Assembly (NCBI RefSeq): GCF_902833085.1
Contig: NZ_CADFEB010000012.1
Location: forward strand, 62,001-126,000
Direction of reading: 5' to 3'
DNA length: 64,000 nucleotides
Source: Burkholderia ubonensis
GTDB taxonomy: Bacteria > Pseudomonadota > Gammaproteobacteria > Burkholderiales > Burkholderiaceae
The notes beneath the pieces were generated by a model that was given only the letters and a program-made list of their open reading frames with translations, was not told the DNA's origin and searched no databases. The translations under genes were made by a program, and so were the position numbers. Of this stretch, positions 7,782 through 21,300 are shown one piece after another (position 1 is the first letter of the stretch; each line of letters starts with the position of its first letter).

Positions 7782-9008
7782 ATGCAGACGAACCTCGCCG
7801 ATTTCATCCGCAATACGCCCGACGGCGACGAAGCCGACGCGATCCTGCGCAAGTGCGTGCATTGCGGGTTTTGCACCGCGACCTGCCCGACCTACCAGTT
7901 GCTCGGCGACGAGCTCGACGGCCCGCGCGGGCGCATCTACCTGATCAAGCAGATGGTCGAGGGCACCCCCGTGACGCGCAGCACGCAACAGCATCTCGAC
8001 CGCTGCCTCACGTGCCGCAGCTGCGAGACGACCTGCCCGTCCGGCGTCCAGTACGGCCGCCTCGTCGAGATCGGCCGCAAGCACGTCGAGGCGCAGGTGC
8101 GGCGCCCGCTGTCGCAGCGGCTCGTGCGCCGCGCGCTCGCGAGCTTCGTGCCGAACAGCGCGCTGTTCTCGCCGGTGATGCGGCTCGGCCAGCACGTGCG
8201 GCCGCTGCTGCCGAAGCGCCTGCGCGACAAGGTGCCGCCGCGCACGAAGCTGCTCGAATGGCCGAACCGCACCCATCCCCGCAAGATGCTGATGCTGGCC
8301 GGCTGCGTGCAGCCGTCGATGCTGCCGAACATCAACATCGCGACCGCGCGCGTGCTCGACGCGCTCGGCGTCGAGACGATCGTCGCGCCCGAGGCCGGCT
8401 GCTGCGGCGCGATCCGGCTGCACCTGAACTATCACGACGAGGCGCTCGACGACGCGCGCCGCAACATCGACGCGTGGTGGCCCTACGTCGAACAGGGCAT
8501 CGAGGCGATCGTGATGAACGCGTCAGGCTGCGGCGCGACGGTGCTCGAATATGCGCACCTGCTGCGCGACGATCCGGCCTATGCGGAGAAGGCGCAGCGC
8601 ATCGTCGCGCTGACGCGCGACGTGTCCGACGTGCTGCTCGCGTTCGAGGCCGAGCTCGCGACGCTCGCGCGGCGCCGCGCGATCCATACCGTCGCCTACC
8701 ACCCGCCGTGCACGCTGCAGCACGGCCAGCAGTCGCGCGGCAAAGTCGAGCGGCTGCTCGAGACGCTCGGCATCGACGTGCGCCTGCCTGCCGACAGCCA
8801 CCTGTGCTGCGGCTCGGCCGGCACCTATTCGCTGACGCAGCCGTCGCTGTCGTACAAGCTGCGCAAGCAGAAGCTCGCGAAGCTGCAGGCGCTCGAGCCG
8901 CAGATGATCGTCTCCGCGAACGTCGGCTGCATCGCGCACCTGCAAAGCGGCACGCCGATTCCGGTCGCGCACTGGGTCCAGCTGGTCGAGCACCTGCTGT
9001 ACGGATAG
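7782..9008 (+). CDS. glcF: Glycolate oxidase iron-sulfur subunit GlcF
   Basis: A 408-residue subunit with two [4Fe-4S] ferredoxin motifs near the N-terminus: CVHCGFCTATCPTY and CLTCRSCETTCPSG. Two CCG domains follow, with GCCGAIRLHLNYHDEA and CCGSAGTYSL. It should pass electrons from the flavin subunits to the quinone pool. The ATG is two bases after the glcE stop, so the two are certainly translated from one transcript. The length is normal for the family and all cluster cysteines are present. Confidence 0.96.
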   Translation: MQTNLADFIRNTPDGDEADAILRKCVHCGFCTATCPTYQLLGDELDGPRGRIYLIKQMVEGTPVTRSTQQHLDRCLTCRSCETTCPSGVQYGRLVEIGRKHVEAQVRRPLSQRLVRRALASFVPNSALFSPVMRLGQHVRPLLPKRLRDKVPPRTKLLEWPNRTHPRKMLMLAGCVQPSMLPNINIATARVLDALGVETIVAPEAGCCGAIRLHLNYHDEALDDARRNIDAWWPYVEQGIEAIVMNASGCGATVLEYAHLLRDDPAYAEKAQRIVALTRDVSDVLLAFEAELATLARRRAIHTVAYHPPCTLQHGQQSRGKVERLLETLGIDVRLPADSHLCCGSAGTYSLTQPSLSYKLRKQKLAKLQALEPQMIVSANVGCIAHLQSGTPIPVAHWVQLVEHLLYG

Positions 9009-9033
9009 CGCCGGCGAACGGGCACCGCGTCCG

Positions 9034-9039
9034 TATAAT
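9034..9039 (+). promoter_or_regulatory. -10 element of the PLPBP-proC unit
   Basis: A perfect TATAAT lies 25 bases after the glcF stop and 65 bases before the ATG at 9104. The -35 position is weak. It suggests that transcription of the next two genes is separate from glc. Confidence 0.45.
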
Positions 9040-9103
9040 GATGCGCATCGAAGCGCCGCGCGCCGGCGGCGCGACCGCTCCCATGCCTGCTTTCGTGCCC
9101 GTC

Positions 9104-9802
9104 ATGTCCGATCTCGCCGTTCGCCTCGAATCCGTCCACCGCCGCATCGCCGACGCCGCCCGCGCGGCCGGACGCGACCCTGCCGCCGTCACGCTGCTCG
9201 CCGTCTCGAAGACCTTCCCCGCCGATGCGGTGCGCGCCGCGCACGCAGTGGGCCAGCGCGCGTTCGGCGAGAACTACGTGCAGGAGTCGATCGACAAGAT
9301 CGACGCGCTCGCCGATCTGCGCGCGGCGCTCGAATGGCATTTCATCGGGCCGCTGCAGTCGAACAAGACGCGCCCCGTCGCCGAACGCTTCGACTGGGTG
9401 CATTCGATCGACCGGCTGAAGATCGCGCAGCGGCTCGCCGAGCAGCGGCCCGCGCACCTGCCGCCGCTCAACGTGTGCGTGCAGGTGAACATCAGCGGCG
9501 AGGCGTCGAAGAGCGGCGTCGCGCCGGCCGACGTCGCCGAGGTCGCGCACGCGGTGGCCGCGCTGCCGTCGCTGCGGCTGCGCGGCCTGATGGCGATTCC
9601 CGAACCCGCGGGCGACGCCGACGCGCAGCGCGCGCCGCATCGCGCGCTGCGGGCACTGTTCGACGCGCTGCGCGCGGATGGGCTGCCGCTCGATACGCTG
9701 TCGATGGGCATGTCCGCCGATCTCGAGGCGGCCGTGCTCGAAGGCGCGACGATCGTGCGGGTCGGCACCGCGATCTTCGGCGCGCGCGACTATTCCCATT
9801 GA
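9104..9802 (+). CDS. Pyridoxal phosphate homeostasis protein (YggS/PLPBP)
   Basis: A 232-residue single-domain alanine-racemase-fold protein that binds pyridoxal phosphate and buffers vitamin B6 and amino acid pools; no enzyme activity is known for the family. The PLP lysine is K36 in LLAVSKTFP. Other signatures are FGENYVQE, WHFIGPLQSNK and LSMGMSADLEAA. An alternative in-frame ATG at 9083 would add seven residues; I prefer 9104 because the family normally begins just before this helix. It precedes proC by 22 bases, the classical yggS-proC pairing. Confidence 0.94.
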   Translation: MSDLAVRLESVHRRIADAARAAGRDPAAVTLLAVSKTFPADAVRAAHAVGQRAFGENYVQESIDKIDALADLRAALEWHFIGPLQSNKTRPVAERFDWVHSIDRLKIAQRLAEQRPAHLPPLNVCVQVNISGEASKSGVAPADVAEVAHAVAALPSLRLRGLMAIPEPAGDADAQRAPHRALRALFDALRADGLPLDTLSMGMSADLEAAVLEGATIVRVGTAIFGARDYSH

Positions 9803-9824
9803 TCCACTTCTCATTCCCGACATC

Positions 9825-10637
9825 ATGAAGATTGCATTCATCGGCGGCGGCAACATGGCCGCGGCATTGATCGGCGGCCTCGTCAAGCGCGGCGTCGGCG
9901 CGGACGGCCTGTACGCGATCGACGTCAACGAAGACGTCCGCGCGCGCGCCGCGCAGCAATTCGGCATCCGCACCGGCGCGGCGGTCGATGCGGCGCTCGC
10001 CGGCTACGACGCGATCGTGCTCGCGGTCAAGCCGCAGGTGCTGAAGGAGGTCGCGCAGGCGCTCGCGCCGCACCTCACCTCGCAGCTCGTGATCAGCATC
10101 GCGGCCGGCATCCGCGGCGCGGACCTCGCGCGCTGGCTCGGCGGCTATCCGCGCGTCGTGCGCACGATGCCGAACACGCCGGCGCTCGTCGGCATGGGCG
10201 TGACGGGGCTCGCCGCGCTACCGGGCGTCGACGCGGCGGGCCGCGAACTGGCGTCGAACGTGCTCGGCGCGGTCGGCGAGATCGTCTGGTTTGACGACGA
10301 GTCGCAGCTCGACGCGGTCACCGCGATCTCGGGCAGCGGCCCCGCATACGTGTTCTATTTCATCGAAGCGCTGCAGGAAGCGGCGCGCCGCCTCGGGATG
10401 AGCGACGAGCAGGGCCGCGCGCTCGCGGTCGCGACGTTCACGGGCGCCGCGCAGCTCGCCGCGCAATCCGGCGAGCCGGCCAGCGTGCTGCGCGAGCGCG
10501 TGACGTCGAAGGGCGGCACGACGGCGGCCGCGCTCGCGTCGTTCGACGCGCAGGGCGTCAAGGAAGCGATCGTGCGCGGCGCACTCGCGGCCGAGGCGCG
10601 CGCGAAGGAAATGGGCGACGAGCTCGGGCGCGATTAA
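9825..10637 (+). CDS. proC: Pyrroline-5-carboxylate reductase
   Basis: A 270-residue NAD(P)H-dependent reductase that makes proline from pyrroline-5-carboxylate. The Rossmann motif FIGGGNMAAALIGG is at residues 5-18. The C-terminal dimerisation domain carries the conserved DAVTAISGSGPAYV and SKGGTTAAAL sequences. The ATG at 9825 starts exactly at the conserved MKIAFIGGGN. It lies 22 bases after the PLPBP gene and ends at a bidirectional terminator. Confidence 0.97.
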   Translation: MKIAFIGGGNMAAALIGGLVKRGVGADGLYAIDVNEDVRARAAQQFGIRTGAAVDAALAGYDAIVLAVKPQVLKEVAQALAPHLTSQLVISIAAGIRGADLARWLGGYPRVVRTMPNTPALVGMGVTGLAALPGVDAAGRELASNVLGAVGEIVWFDDESQLDAVTAISGSGPAYVFYFIEALQEAARRLGMSDEQGRALAVATFTGAAQLAAQSGEPASVLRERVTSKGGTTAAALASFDAQGVKEAIVRGALAAEARAKEMGDELGRD

Positions 10638-10707
10638 ACGGAACGTCCGCGCGGAACGTGCGCGGCGGTTGCGGCTGCGCACCCGCTCGCCCCTTCGCGC
10701 AAACAGA

Positions 10708-10736
10708 AAAGCGGCCCGCGGGCCGCTTTCTCTTTT
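10708..10736. terminator. Bidirectional terminator between proC and ubiA
   Basis: AAAGCGGCCC at 10708-10717 pairs with GGGCCGCTTT at 10720-10729 and is followed by CTCTTTTTC on the plus strand. A short A-run precedes it, so it could also end the convergent ubiA transcript. Confidence 0.75.
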
Positions 10737-10768
10737 TCCGGCGCAGGATGCGCCGCCGTCACCGGCGC

Positions 10769-11632
10769 TCAGAGCCCGGCCACCGCGTAATGCGCGGCGA
10801 TCCCGGCGAACAGCACGCCGCCGAGCCAGTTGTTGTGCCGGAACGCGGCGAAGCACGGCATCCGCTCGCGATCCTTGATCAGCGTGTAGTGATACACCGC
10901 GCAGCCGGCCGCCGCCGCCCACCCCGCCCAGTAGACGAGGCCGAAGCCGAGCGTCAGCCCGACCCACACGTAGATGCCGAGCGTGGCCGCATAGCACGCC
11001 ATCACCGCCGCGACATCGAAGCGGCCGAACGTGAGCGCCGACGTGCGGATGCCGATCCTGATGTCGTCGTCGCGGTCGACCATCGCGTATTCGGTGTCGT
11101 AGGCGACCGACCAGAACACGTTCGCGATCAGCATGACCCATGCGAGCATCGGCACCGTGTCCTGCACGGCCGCGAACGCCATCGGAATGCCGAAGCCGAA
11201 CGCGATGCCCAGGTACGCCTGCGGGATCGCGAAGAAGCGCTTCATGAACGGATAGGTGCCCGCGACGATCACCGCGACCACCGACAGCTCTTTCGTCAGC
11301 GTATTGAGCGGCAGAATCAGCAGGAACGCGACGAGCGCCAGCCCGACCGCGATCGCGATCGCTTCCCACGCCCGGATCTTGCCGGACGTCAGCGGACGGT
11401 CGGCCGTGCGCTTCACGTGACGGTCGAAGTCGCGGTCGGCGTAGTCGTTGATCGCGCAGCCGGCCGAACGCATCAGCAGCGTGCCGAGCGCGAAGATCAC
11501 GAGCAGCGACCAGCGCGGCTGGCCGCTCGACGCGATCCACAGCGCGTTGAGCGTCGGCCAGAGCAGCAGCAGGCTGCCGATCGGCTTGTCCATCCGGACG
11601 AGCCGCAGATACAGGGGAAAGCGGGCGAGCAT
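10769..11632 (-). CDS. ubiA: 4-hydroxybenzoate polyprenyltransferase
   Basis: A 287-residue integral membrane prenyltransferase that attaches the polyprenyl tail to 4-hydroxybenzoate in ubiquinone synthesis. The first Asp-rich motif [12 protein letters not shown] lies at residues 62-73 and the second is around [13 protein letters not shown]; both bind Mg-diphosphate. About eight or nine hydrophobic helices are visible. The start was set at the ATG giving [17 protein letters not shown], since the ten codons before it are not family-like. A TAAAAT-type -10 lies on the minus strand at 11661-11666. Confidence 0.94.
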   Translation of the reverse strand: MLARFPLYLRLVRMDKPIGSLLLLWPTLNALWIASSGQPRWSLLVIFALGTLLMRSAGCAINDYADRDFDRHVKRTADRPLTSGKIRAWEAIAIAVGLALVAFLLILPLNTLTKELSVVAVIVAGTYPFMKRFFAIPQAYLGIAFGFGIPMAFAAVQDTVPMLAWVMLIANVFWSVAYDTEYAMVDRDDDIRIGIRTSALTFGRFDVAAVMACYAATLGIYVWVGLTLGFGLVYWAGWAAAAGCAVYHYTLIKDRERMPCFAAFRHNNWLGGVLFAGIAAHYAVAGL

Positions 11633-11774
11633 GGCGAAGCACCGGGAAGATAACCCCGGCATTTTAGAGCCGGGCGGCCGTTCGCGTCATGTCGGGGCGG
11701 CGCGCGCCCGGCGCCCGCGCAGCGGGGATCGCGATCGGCCCCCTCGAGCGAAACGGGTTCACGGGTTCGCGCGC

Positions 11775-11939
11775 TCAACCGGCCGCGACGGCGGCGAGGT
11801 GGTGCAGCGCCTGCGCGACCAGCACGGCCGCACCGCTGCCCGCGATCGCGAAACCGACGAAGCGCCGCAGCGCGGCGGCAGGCGCGCGCGTCACCGGCGC
11901 GGCGAGCGCGACGCGCATATCCATCATCAATTGCGTCAT
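11775..11939 (-). CDS. Small predicted membrane protein, 54 residues, unknown
   Basis: The ORF begins with ATG at 11939 and has an AAGGAG Shine-Dalgarno eight bases upstream, stronger than that of most neighbours. The product starts MTQLMMDMRVALAAP and carries one hydrophobic segment (about residues 27-48: FVGFAIAGSGAAVLVAQAL) preceded by a basic RR pair, so it is probably a single-span inner membrane protein with a cytoplasmic N-terminus. It lies between the katG terminator and ubiA on the same strand as both. I do not recognise a family. The terminator upstream implies its own promoter in 11940-11986 or read-through from katG. Confidence 0.55.
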   Translation of the reverse strand: MTQLMMDMRVALAAPVTRAPAAALRRFVGFAIAGSGAAVLVAQALHHLAAVAAG

Positions 11940-11986
11940 GATCGTTACTCCTTCAGACAGAACGACAAAACCCATCCCTCAGACGA

Positions 11987-12014
11987 AAACGGCCGGTCTC
12001 GCGACCGGCCGTTT
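11987..12014 (-). terminator. Intrinsic terminator of katG
   Basis: A perfect 12-bp stem (AAACGGCCGGTC / GACCGGCCGTTT) with a four-base loop starts 43 bases past the katG stop. On the minus strand it ends in GTTTTCGTCT. Confidence 0.75.
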
Positions 12015-12057
12015 CCCCGTTACCCGCTGTCAGTGCGTCAACAGCGAGGCGTCGCGA

Positions 12058-14538
<2,481 letters not shown>

Positions 14539-14597
14539 TTAGACGCTTGCATTGAACGTGCGGACCGGTGCGCGACGCCGCTCGATCCATGCGAAGG

Positions 14598-14645
14598 ATT
14601 CTATATCTCGCTATTGATTTTTCTAAATCAATAAATTTAATCTAT
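14598..14645 (-). promoter_or_regulatory. Probable OxyR-dependent katG promoter
   Basis: On the minus strand a TAGAAT -10 (14598-14603) has only a weak -35 (TTAGAA, 14621-14626). Directly upstream, 14631-14645 matches one half of the OxyR consensus ATAGnTnnnAnCTAT at 9 of 10 fixed positions. A perfect 8-bp palindrome ATTGATTT/AAATCAAT with a 4-base loop (14613-14632) overlaps the -35. A weak -35 with an activator site on it is what an OxyR-activated promoter should look like. Confidence 0.6.
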
Positions 14646-14653
14646 ACGATAGA

Positions 14654-14682
14654 CAAAAATAAGCGGGGTCGCAAGACCCCGC
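14654..14682 (-). terminator. Intrinsic terminator of oxyR
   Basis: A perfect 8-bp stem GCGGGGTC (14663-14670) / GACCCCGC (14675-14682) lies 30 bases past the oxyR stop. On the minus strand it is followed by TTATTTTTG. Confidence 0.8.
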
Positions 14683-14712
14683 CCCCGAACTGCGACCACC
14701 GGCCGCGCCCGC

Positions 14713-15672
14713 TCAGTTCATCGTGGCCGGCATGTCGAGCTTCGCGACGCCCGGCAGCTCGCACGCGGCGATCGCCTCGCTGATCGCGTCGATCGCGGGC
14801 ATCCGCGTGAAGCTCTTGCGCCACACGAGCACGACGCGGCGGTCCGGCACCGGTTCGTTGAACGGTACGTACGACAGCAGCTCGGCGTCCGGGCCGTTCG
14901 CGCGCGGGCCGACCTCGGCAACCGACATCCGCGGCAGCACGGTGATGCCGACGCCGCTCGCGACCATGTGGCGGATCGTTTCGAGCGACGAGCCCTCGAA
15001 GGTCTTCTGGATGCCGTCGGCGGTCTGCGAGAAGCGCATCAGTTCCGGGCACACGCCGAGCACGTGATCGCGGAAGCAATGGCCGTTGCCGAGCAGCAGC
15101 ATCGTTTCCTGCTTCAGGTCCTCCGCGTCGATCTGGTTGCGCTTCTCCCACGGATGGCCGGCCGGCAGCGCGACGACGAACGGCTCGTCGTACAGCGGCC
15201 GCACCATCAGCCCCGTTTCCGGGAACGGCAGCGCCATGATCGCGGCGTCGATCTCGCCCTGCTTCAGCAGTTCGAGCAGCTTGAGCGTGTAGTTCTCCTG
15301 CAGCATCAGCGGCATCTGCGGCACGCGCTGGATCATCTGCTTGACGAGCGTCGGCAGCAGGTACGGTCCGATCGTGTAGATCACGCCGAGACGGAACGGC
15401 CCGATGAGCGGGTCCTTGCCCTGCTTCGCGATCTCCTTGATCGCGAAGGTCTGCTCCAGCACGCGCTGTGCCTGCGTGACGATCTGGTCGCCGATCGGCG
15501 TGACGCTCACTTCGCTCGCGCCGCGCTCGAAAATCTGTACGTTGAGCTCGTCTTCCAGCTTCTTGATCGCCACCGACAGCGTCGGCTGGCTCACGAAGCA
15601 CGCTTCGGCCGCACGGCCGAAATGCCGTTCGCGCGCGACTGCGACGATGTATTTCAGTTCAGTCAGTGTCAT
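14713..15672 (-). CDS. oxyR: Hydrogen-peroxide-sensing LysR-type regulator OxyR
   Basis: A 319-residue LysR-family regulator with the winged HTH at residues 1-60 (FGRAAEACFVSQPTLSVAIKKLE). The two redox cysteines are C199 and C208 in GNGHCFRDHVLGVCPE, the exact spacing that forms the regulatory disulfide in OxyR. It activates peroxide-defence genes when oxidised. It lies directly upstream of katG on the same strand, with an OxyR-type half site in front of katG and another over its own promoter. The start ATG opens the conserved MTLTELKYIVAVA. Confidence 0.97.
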   Translation of the reverse strand: MTLTELKYIVAVARERHFGRAAEACFVSQPTLSVAIKKLEDELNVQIFERGASEVSVTPIGDQIVTQAQRVLEQTFAIKEIAKQGKDPLIGPFRLGVIYTIGPYLLPTLVKQMIQRVPQMPLMLQENYTLKLLELLKQGEIDAAIMALPFPETGLMVRPLYDEPFVVALPAGHPWEKRNQIDAEDLKQETMLLLGNGHCFRDHVLGVCPELMRFSQTADGIQKTFEGSSLETIRHMVASGVGITVLPRMSVAEVGPRANGPDAELLSYVPFNEPVPDRRVVLVWRKSFTRMPAIDAISEAIAACELPGVAKLDMPATMN

Positions 15673-15699
15673 TGCGGGTCAATCAAATATATACAGGCG

Positions 15700-15739
15700 A
15701 TAGGTTTATTTTATACACCCTGTGGTGCCGGTTCGCCAA
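15700..15739 (-). promoter_or_regulatory. oxyR promoter with an overlapping OxyR-like half site
   Basis: On the minus strand TTGGCG (15734-15739) and TATAAA (15710-15715) are 18 bases apart. The segment 15700-15714 matches the OxyR half-site consensus at 8 of 10 fixed positions and covers the -10, as expected for negative autoregulation. Confidence 0.5.
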
Positions 15740-15797
15740 GTTTCTCCGCATCCTGACGCGCAAAACGGCGTTTTCAAAGCCGGCCCTCAATCCGCCG

Positions 15798-18125
15798 TCA
15801 CGCTTTCAGGTACTGCTCGCGCGCGCCGAGCCAGCGCGCGAGATGCTGCGTGACGACGTCCGGGTACGCGGCGATCAGCCGCGCCGCCGCTTCGCGGGCC
15901 GGCTCGATCAGCCAGCCGTCGGTTTCGAGGTTCGCGAAGCGCAGCATCGCGGCGCCCGACTGGCGCGCGCCGAGGAATTCCCCCGGCCCGCGGATCTCGA
16001 GGTCGCGCCGCGCGATCTCGAAGCCGTCGGTGGTCTCGCGCATCGTCTTCAGCCGCGCGCGGCCCGCGAGCGACAGCGGCCCGCTGTACAGCAGCACGCA
16101 AACCGACGCCGCGGTGCCGCGCCCCACCCGGCCGCGCAGCTGGTGCAGCTGCGCGAGGCCGAAGCGCTCCGCGTGCTCGATCACCATCAGCGACGCGTTC
16201 GGCACGTCGACGCCGACCTCGATCACCGTCGTCGCGACGAGCAGCTGCACCTCGTTGCGCGTGAATGCGTCCATCACCGCCGCCTTGTCGGCGGTCGACA
16301 GGCGCCCGTGCACGAGGCCGACCTTCAGCTCGGGCAGCGCGGCGACGAGCGTCTCGTAGGTTTCGACCGCCGTCTGCAGCTGCAGCGTCTCGCTTTCCTC
16401 GATCAGCGGGCAGACCCAGTAGACCTGGCGGCCCGTCAGCGCGGCCTCGCGCACCCGCGCGATCACCTCTTCGCGCCGCGCGTCGCCGACGAGGCGCGTC
16501 AGGATCGGCGTGCGGCCCGGCGGCAATTCGTCGATCGTCGACACGTCGAGATCCGCGTAGTAGGTCATCGCGAGCGTGCGCGGGATCGGCGTCGCCGACA
16601 TCATCAGCTGGTGCGGCTGGAAGCCCTGCGCGCCGTCCGCGGCGTTGGCGGCCTTCGCGCGCAGCGCAAGGCGCTGCTCGACGCCGAAGCGATGCTGCTC
16701 GTCGACGATCACGAGGCCGAGCCGCGCGAACTCGACCGCGTCCTGGATGATCGCGTGCGTGCCGATCACGAGCTGCGCGGTGCCGAGCGCGGCGGCTTCG
16801 ATCGCCGCGCGCTTTTCCTTCGCCTTCAGGCTGCCCGCGAGCCACGCGACCGACACGCCGAGCGGCTCGAGCCAGCCGCGCAGCTTGCGCGCATGCTGCT
16901 CCGCGAGGATTTCGGTCGGCGCCATCAGCGCGGCCTGGTAGCCGGCGTCGATCGCCTGCGTGGCCGCGAGCGCCGCGACCACGGTCTTGCCGCTGCCGAC
17001 GTCGCCCTGCAGCAGGCGCTGCATCGGATGCGGCAGGGTCAGGTCGTGCGCGATCTCGTCGACGACGCGCGCCTGCGCACCCGTCAGCGTGAACGGCAGC
17101 GCCGCGTAGAGCCGCGTCGTCAACGCGCCGGCGTCGCCCGCCGCGCGGCGCGGCATCGCGGGCGCGGCGCGCGTGCGGCGCTCCTCGTGCGCGCGCTTGA
17201 GCGACAGCTGCTGCGCGAGCAGCTCGTCGAACTTGATGCGCGTCCATGCGGGATGCGAGCCGTCCATCAGCGCGGGCTCGTCGGAATCGACGCCCGGGTG
17301 GTGCAGGATCCGCACGGCGTCCGCGAGCGTCGGCACGCCGAGCGGCTTCAGGTACGCGCGGTCGATCTCGGGGGGCAGCAATTCGGGCAGCGGCGTGCGC
17401 TCGACCGCGTTCTCGATCGCCTTGCGCAGGTATGCCTGCGACACGCCCGCCGTGCTCGGATAGACCGGCGTGAGCACCTGCGGCAGCGGCGCGTGCTCGT
17501 CGACGACGCGCACCGCCGGATGCACCATCTCCATCCCGAAGAAGCCGCCGCGCACGTCGCCGCGCACGCGCAGCCGCTGGCCGACGGCCATCTGCTTGAC
17601 CTGCGAGCCGTAGAAATTCAGGAAGCGCAGCACGAGCTGCGCGCCGTCGTCGTCCTGGATCTTCACGACGAGCTGGCGGCGCGGCCGGTACGCGACCTCG
17701 TTGTCGAACACGACGCCTTCCGTCTGCGCAATGCCGCCGGGCAGCAGCTCGTCGATCGGCGTGAGCGTGGTCTCGTCCTCGTAGCGCATCGGCAGGTGCA
17801 GCACGAGATCGATCGAACGCGTGAGGCCGAGCTTCGCGAGCTTGTCGGCGGTCTTCAGCGGCTTGTCGGTCGCGGCCTTCTTGCGCTTCGGCGCGGCCGG
17901 CTCAGATGCGGCTGGGTCAGGCGCGGCCGGGTCAGATTCAGCAGGCTCGGCCGTCACGTCGGGCGCGGCCGCCGCCGGCTGCGCGAGCCGGCCGTCCGCG
18001 CCACGACGCGGCGCCGCGCGGCGCGCCCCCGTGCGGGGCGCGGGCGGCGCGGCCTCGCCCGCGTCGAACGGGTCGGCGGGATCGTCAACGGCGGCGGCGG
18101 TGGAACGGCGTGGTGACACAGGCAT
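15798..18125 (-). CDS. recG: ATP-dependent DNA helicase RecG
   Basis: A 775-residue branch-migration helicase that remodels stalled forks and Holliday junctions. After a wedge/OB region, the helicase core shows Walker [19 protein letters not shown], the [11 protein letters not shown] motif III and the C-terminal QLRGRVGRG motif VI. The first 85 or so residues are an Ala/Pro/Asp/Arg-rich, probably disordered extension with repeats such as [15 protein letters not shown]. The start is uncertain: I give the ATG at 18125; a TTG at 18194 would add 23 residues. It is divergent from queA and upstream of oxyR. Confidence 0.93.
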   Translation of the reverse strand: MPVSPRRSTAAAVDDPADPFDAGEAAPPAPRTGARRAAPRRGADGRLAQPAAAAPDVTAEPAESDPAAPDPAASEPAAPKRKKAATDKPLKTADKLAKLGLTRSIDLVLHLPMRYEDETTLTPIDELLPGGIAQTEGVVFDNEVAYRPRRQLVVKIQDDDGAQLVLRFLNFYGSQVKQMAVGQRLRVRGDVRGGFFGMEMVHPAVRVVDEHAPLPQVLTPVYPSTAGVSQAYLRKAIENAVERTPLPELLPPEIDRAYLKPLGVPTLADAVRILHHPGVDSDEPALMDGSHPAWTRIKFDELLAQQLSLKRAHEERRTRAAPAMPRRAAGDAGALTTRLYAALPFTLTGAQARVVDEIAHDLTLPHPMQRLLQGDVGSGKTVVAALAATQAIDAGYQAALMAPTEILAEQHARKLRGWLEPLGVSVAWLAGSLKAKEKRAAIEAAALGTAQLVIGTHAIIQDAVEFARLGLVIVDEQHRFGVEQRLALRAKAANAADGAQGFQPHQLMMSATPIPRTLAMTYYADLDVSTIDELPPGRTPILTRLVGDARREEVIARVREAALTGRQVYWVCPLIEESETLQLQTAVETYETLVAALPELKVGLVHGRLSTADKAAVMDAFTRNEVQLLVATTVIEVGVDVPNASLMVIEHAERFGLAQLHQLRGRVGRGTAASVCVLLYSGPLSLAGRARLKTMRETTDGFEIARRDLEIRGPGEFLGARQSGAAMLRFANLETDGWLIEPAREAAARLIAAYPDVVTQHLARWLGAREQYLKA

Positions 18126-18285
18126 CGGATCGGCAGAGGGCTTCGCAAGTACAATAGCGGCTTTCACGTCGTCCGAACGAGCGACGCCGGCCAAGCCGCG
18201 ACTCCGCCATCATAGCGGCTCGCGCGCCCCATTTACGCGTTTTAGCCTGTCGGCAGCGCGCGCCGGCCGCTTCGAACCAGCCCGC

Positions 18286-20645
<2,360 letters not shown>

Positions 20646-20867
20646 CGGGCCGGCGGGCCGTGGATTGAGACTAGTACTAAAAAAGTCCGGAAAACTATCG
20701 GCCCCCGACCAACGAATATTACAATTACCTTTCTTCGCAAGCCGCAATGGCGCCGGTTTCCGCTTTAACAGCTTGATCCCAAAGCGCATTTGCCACGCCG
20801 TCGCGGCTTGGGGCCGGTGGTAGAATAACCGGCTTAATTTTCGATCTTCCCTTACGGAGAGACCAAC
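20646..20867 (+). other. Intergenic region tgt-yajC with likely yajC-secDF promoter
   Basis: This 222-base gap holds two -10-like hexamers, TACAAT at 20720-20725 behind an A-rich stretch and TAGAAT at 20821-20826, neither with a convincing -35. An 8-bp palindrome TAGTACTA lies at 20672-20679. No gene or RNA is recognisable. Confidence 0.35.
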
Positions 20868-21194
20868 GTGCCGTTCATTTCCAATGCCTTCGCGCAAGGT
20901 GCCGCGGGTGGCGCCGAATCGAGCCTGATGAGCTTCCTGCCGCTCATCCTGATGTTCGCCGTGCTCTATTTCATCATGATCCGCCCGCAGATGAAGCGCC
21001 AGAAGGAGCACCGCAACATGCTCTCGGCCATGGCCAAGGGCGATGAAGTCGTCACGAGCGGCGGGCTCGTCGGCAAGGTGACGAAGGTGTCGGAAGCCTA
21101 CATCGGCGTCGAGATTGCCGAAGGCACCGAAATCACCGTGCAGAAGGCCGCTGTCACGACCATTCTGCCGAAGGGCACGATCAAGTCGCTGTAA
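20868..21194 (+). CDS. yajC: Preprotein translocase accessory subunit YajC
   Basis: A 108-residue single-span membrane protein of the SecDF-YajC complex. After a short periplasmic N-terminus, the transmembrane helix SFLPLILMFAVLYFIMI spans about residues 22-39. It is followed by RPQMKRQKEHRNM and the cytoplasmic domain GDEVVTSGGLVGKV. The start codon is GTG with GGAGAG upstream; the resulting length is normal. It is the first gene of the yajC-secD-secF operon. Confidence 0.95.
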   Translation: MPFISNAFAQGAAGGAESSLMSFLPLILMFAVLYFIMIRPQMKRQKEHRNMLSAMAKGDEVVTSGGLVGKVTKVSEAYIGVEIAEGTEITVQKAAVTTILPKGTIKSL

Positions 21195-21300
21195 GCCCTG
21201 GTCCGAGCGTCCGGCTCCCCGCGCCGCGCCCGCCCGAGAAGCGGGCCGACGCGGCGCCGGACGCGACGCTTTCAAGCCAACTACCCCGTTCGGCCCCCTC

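Noticed and set aside
15740-15797. A terminator behind recG
   Set aside because: AAAACG/CGTTTT near 15763-15775 is nearly loopless and has no proper T-tract after it, so I did not call it.
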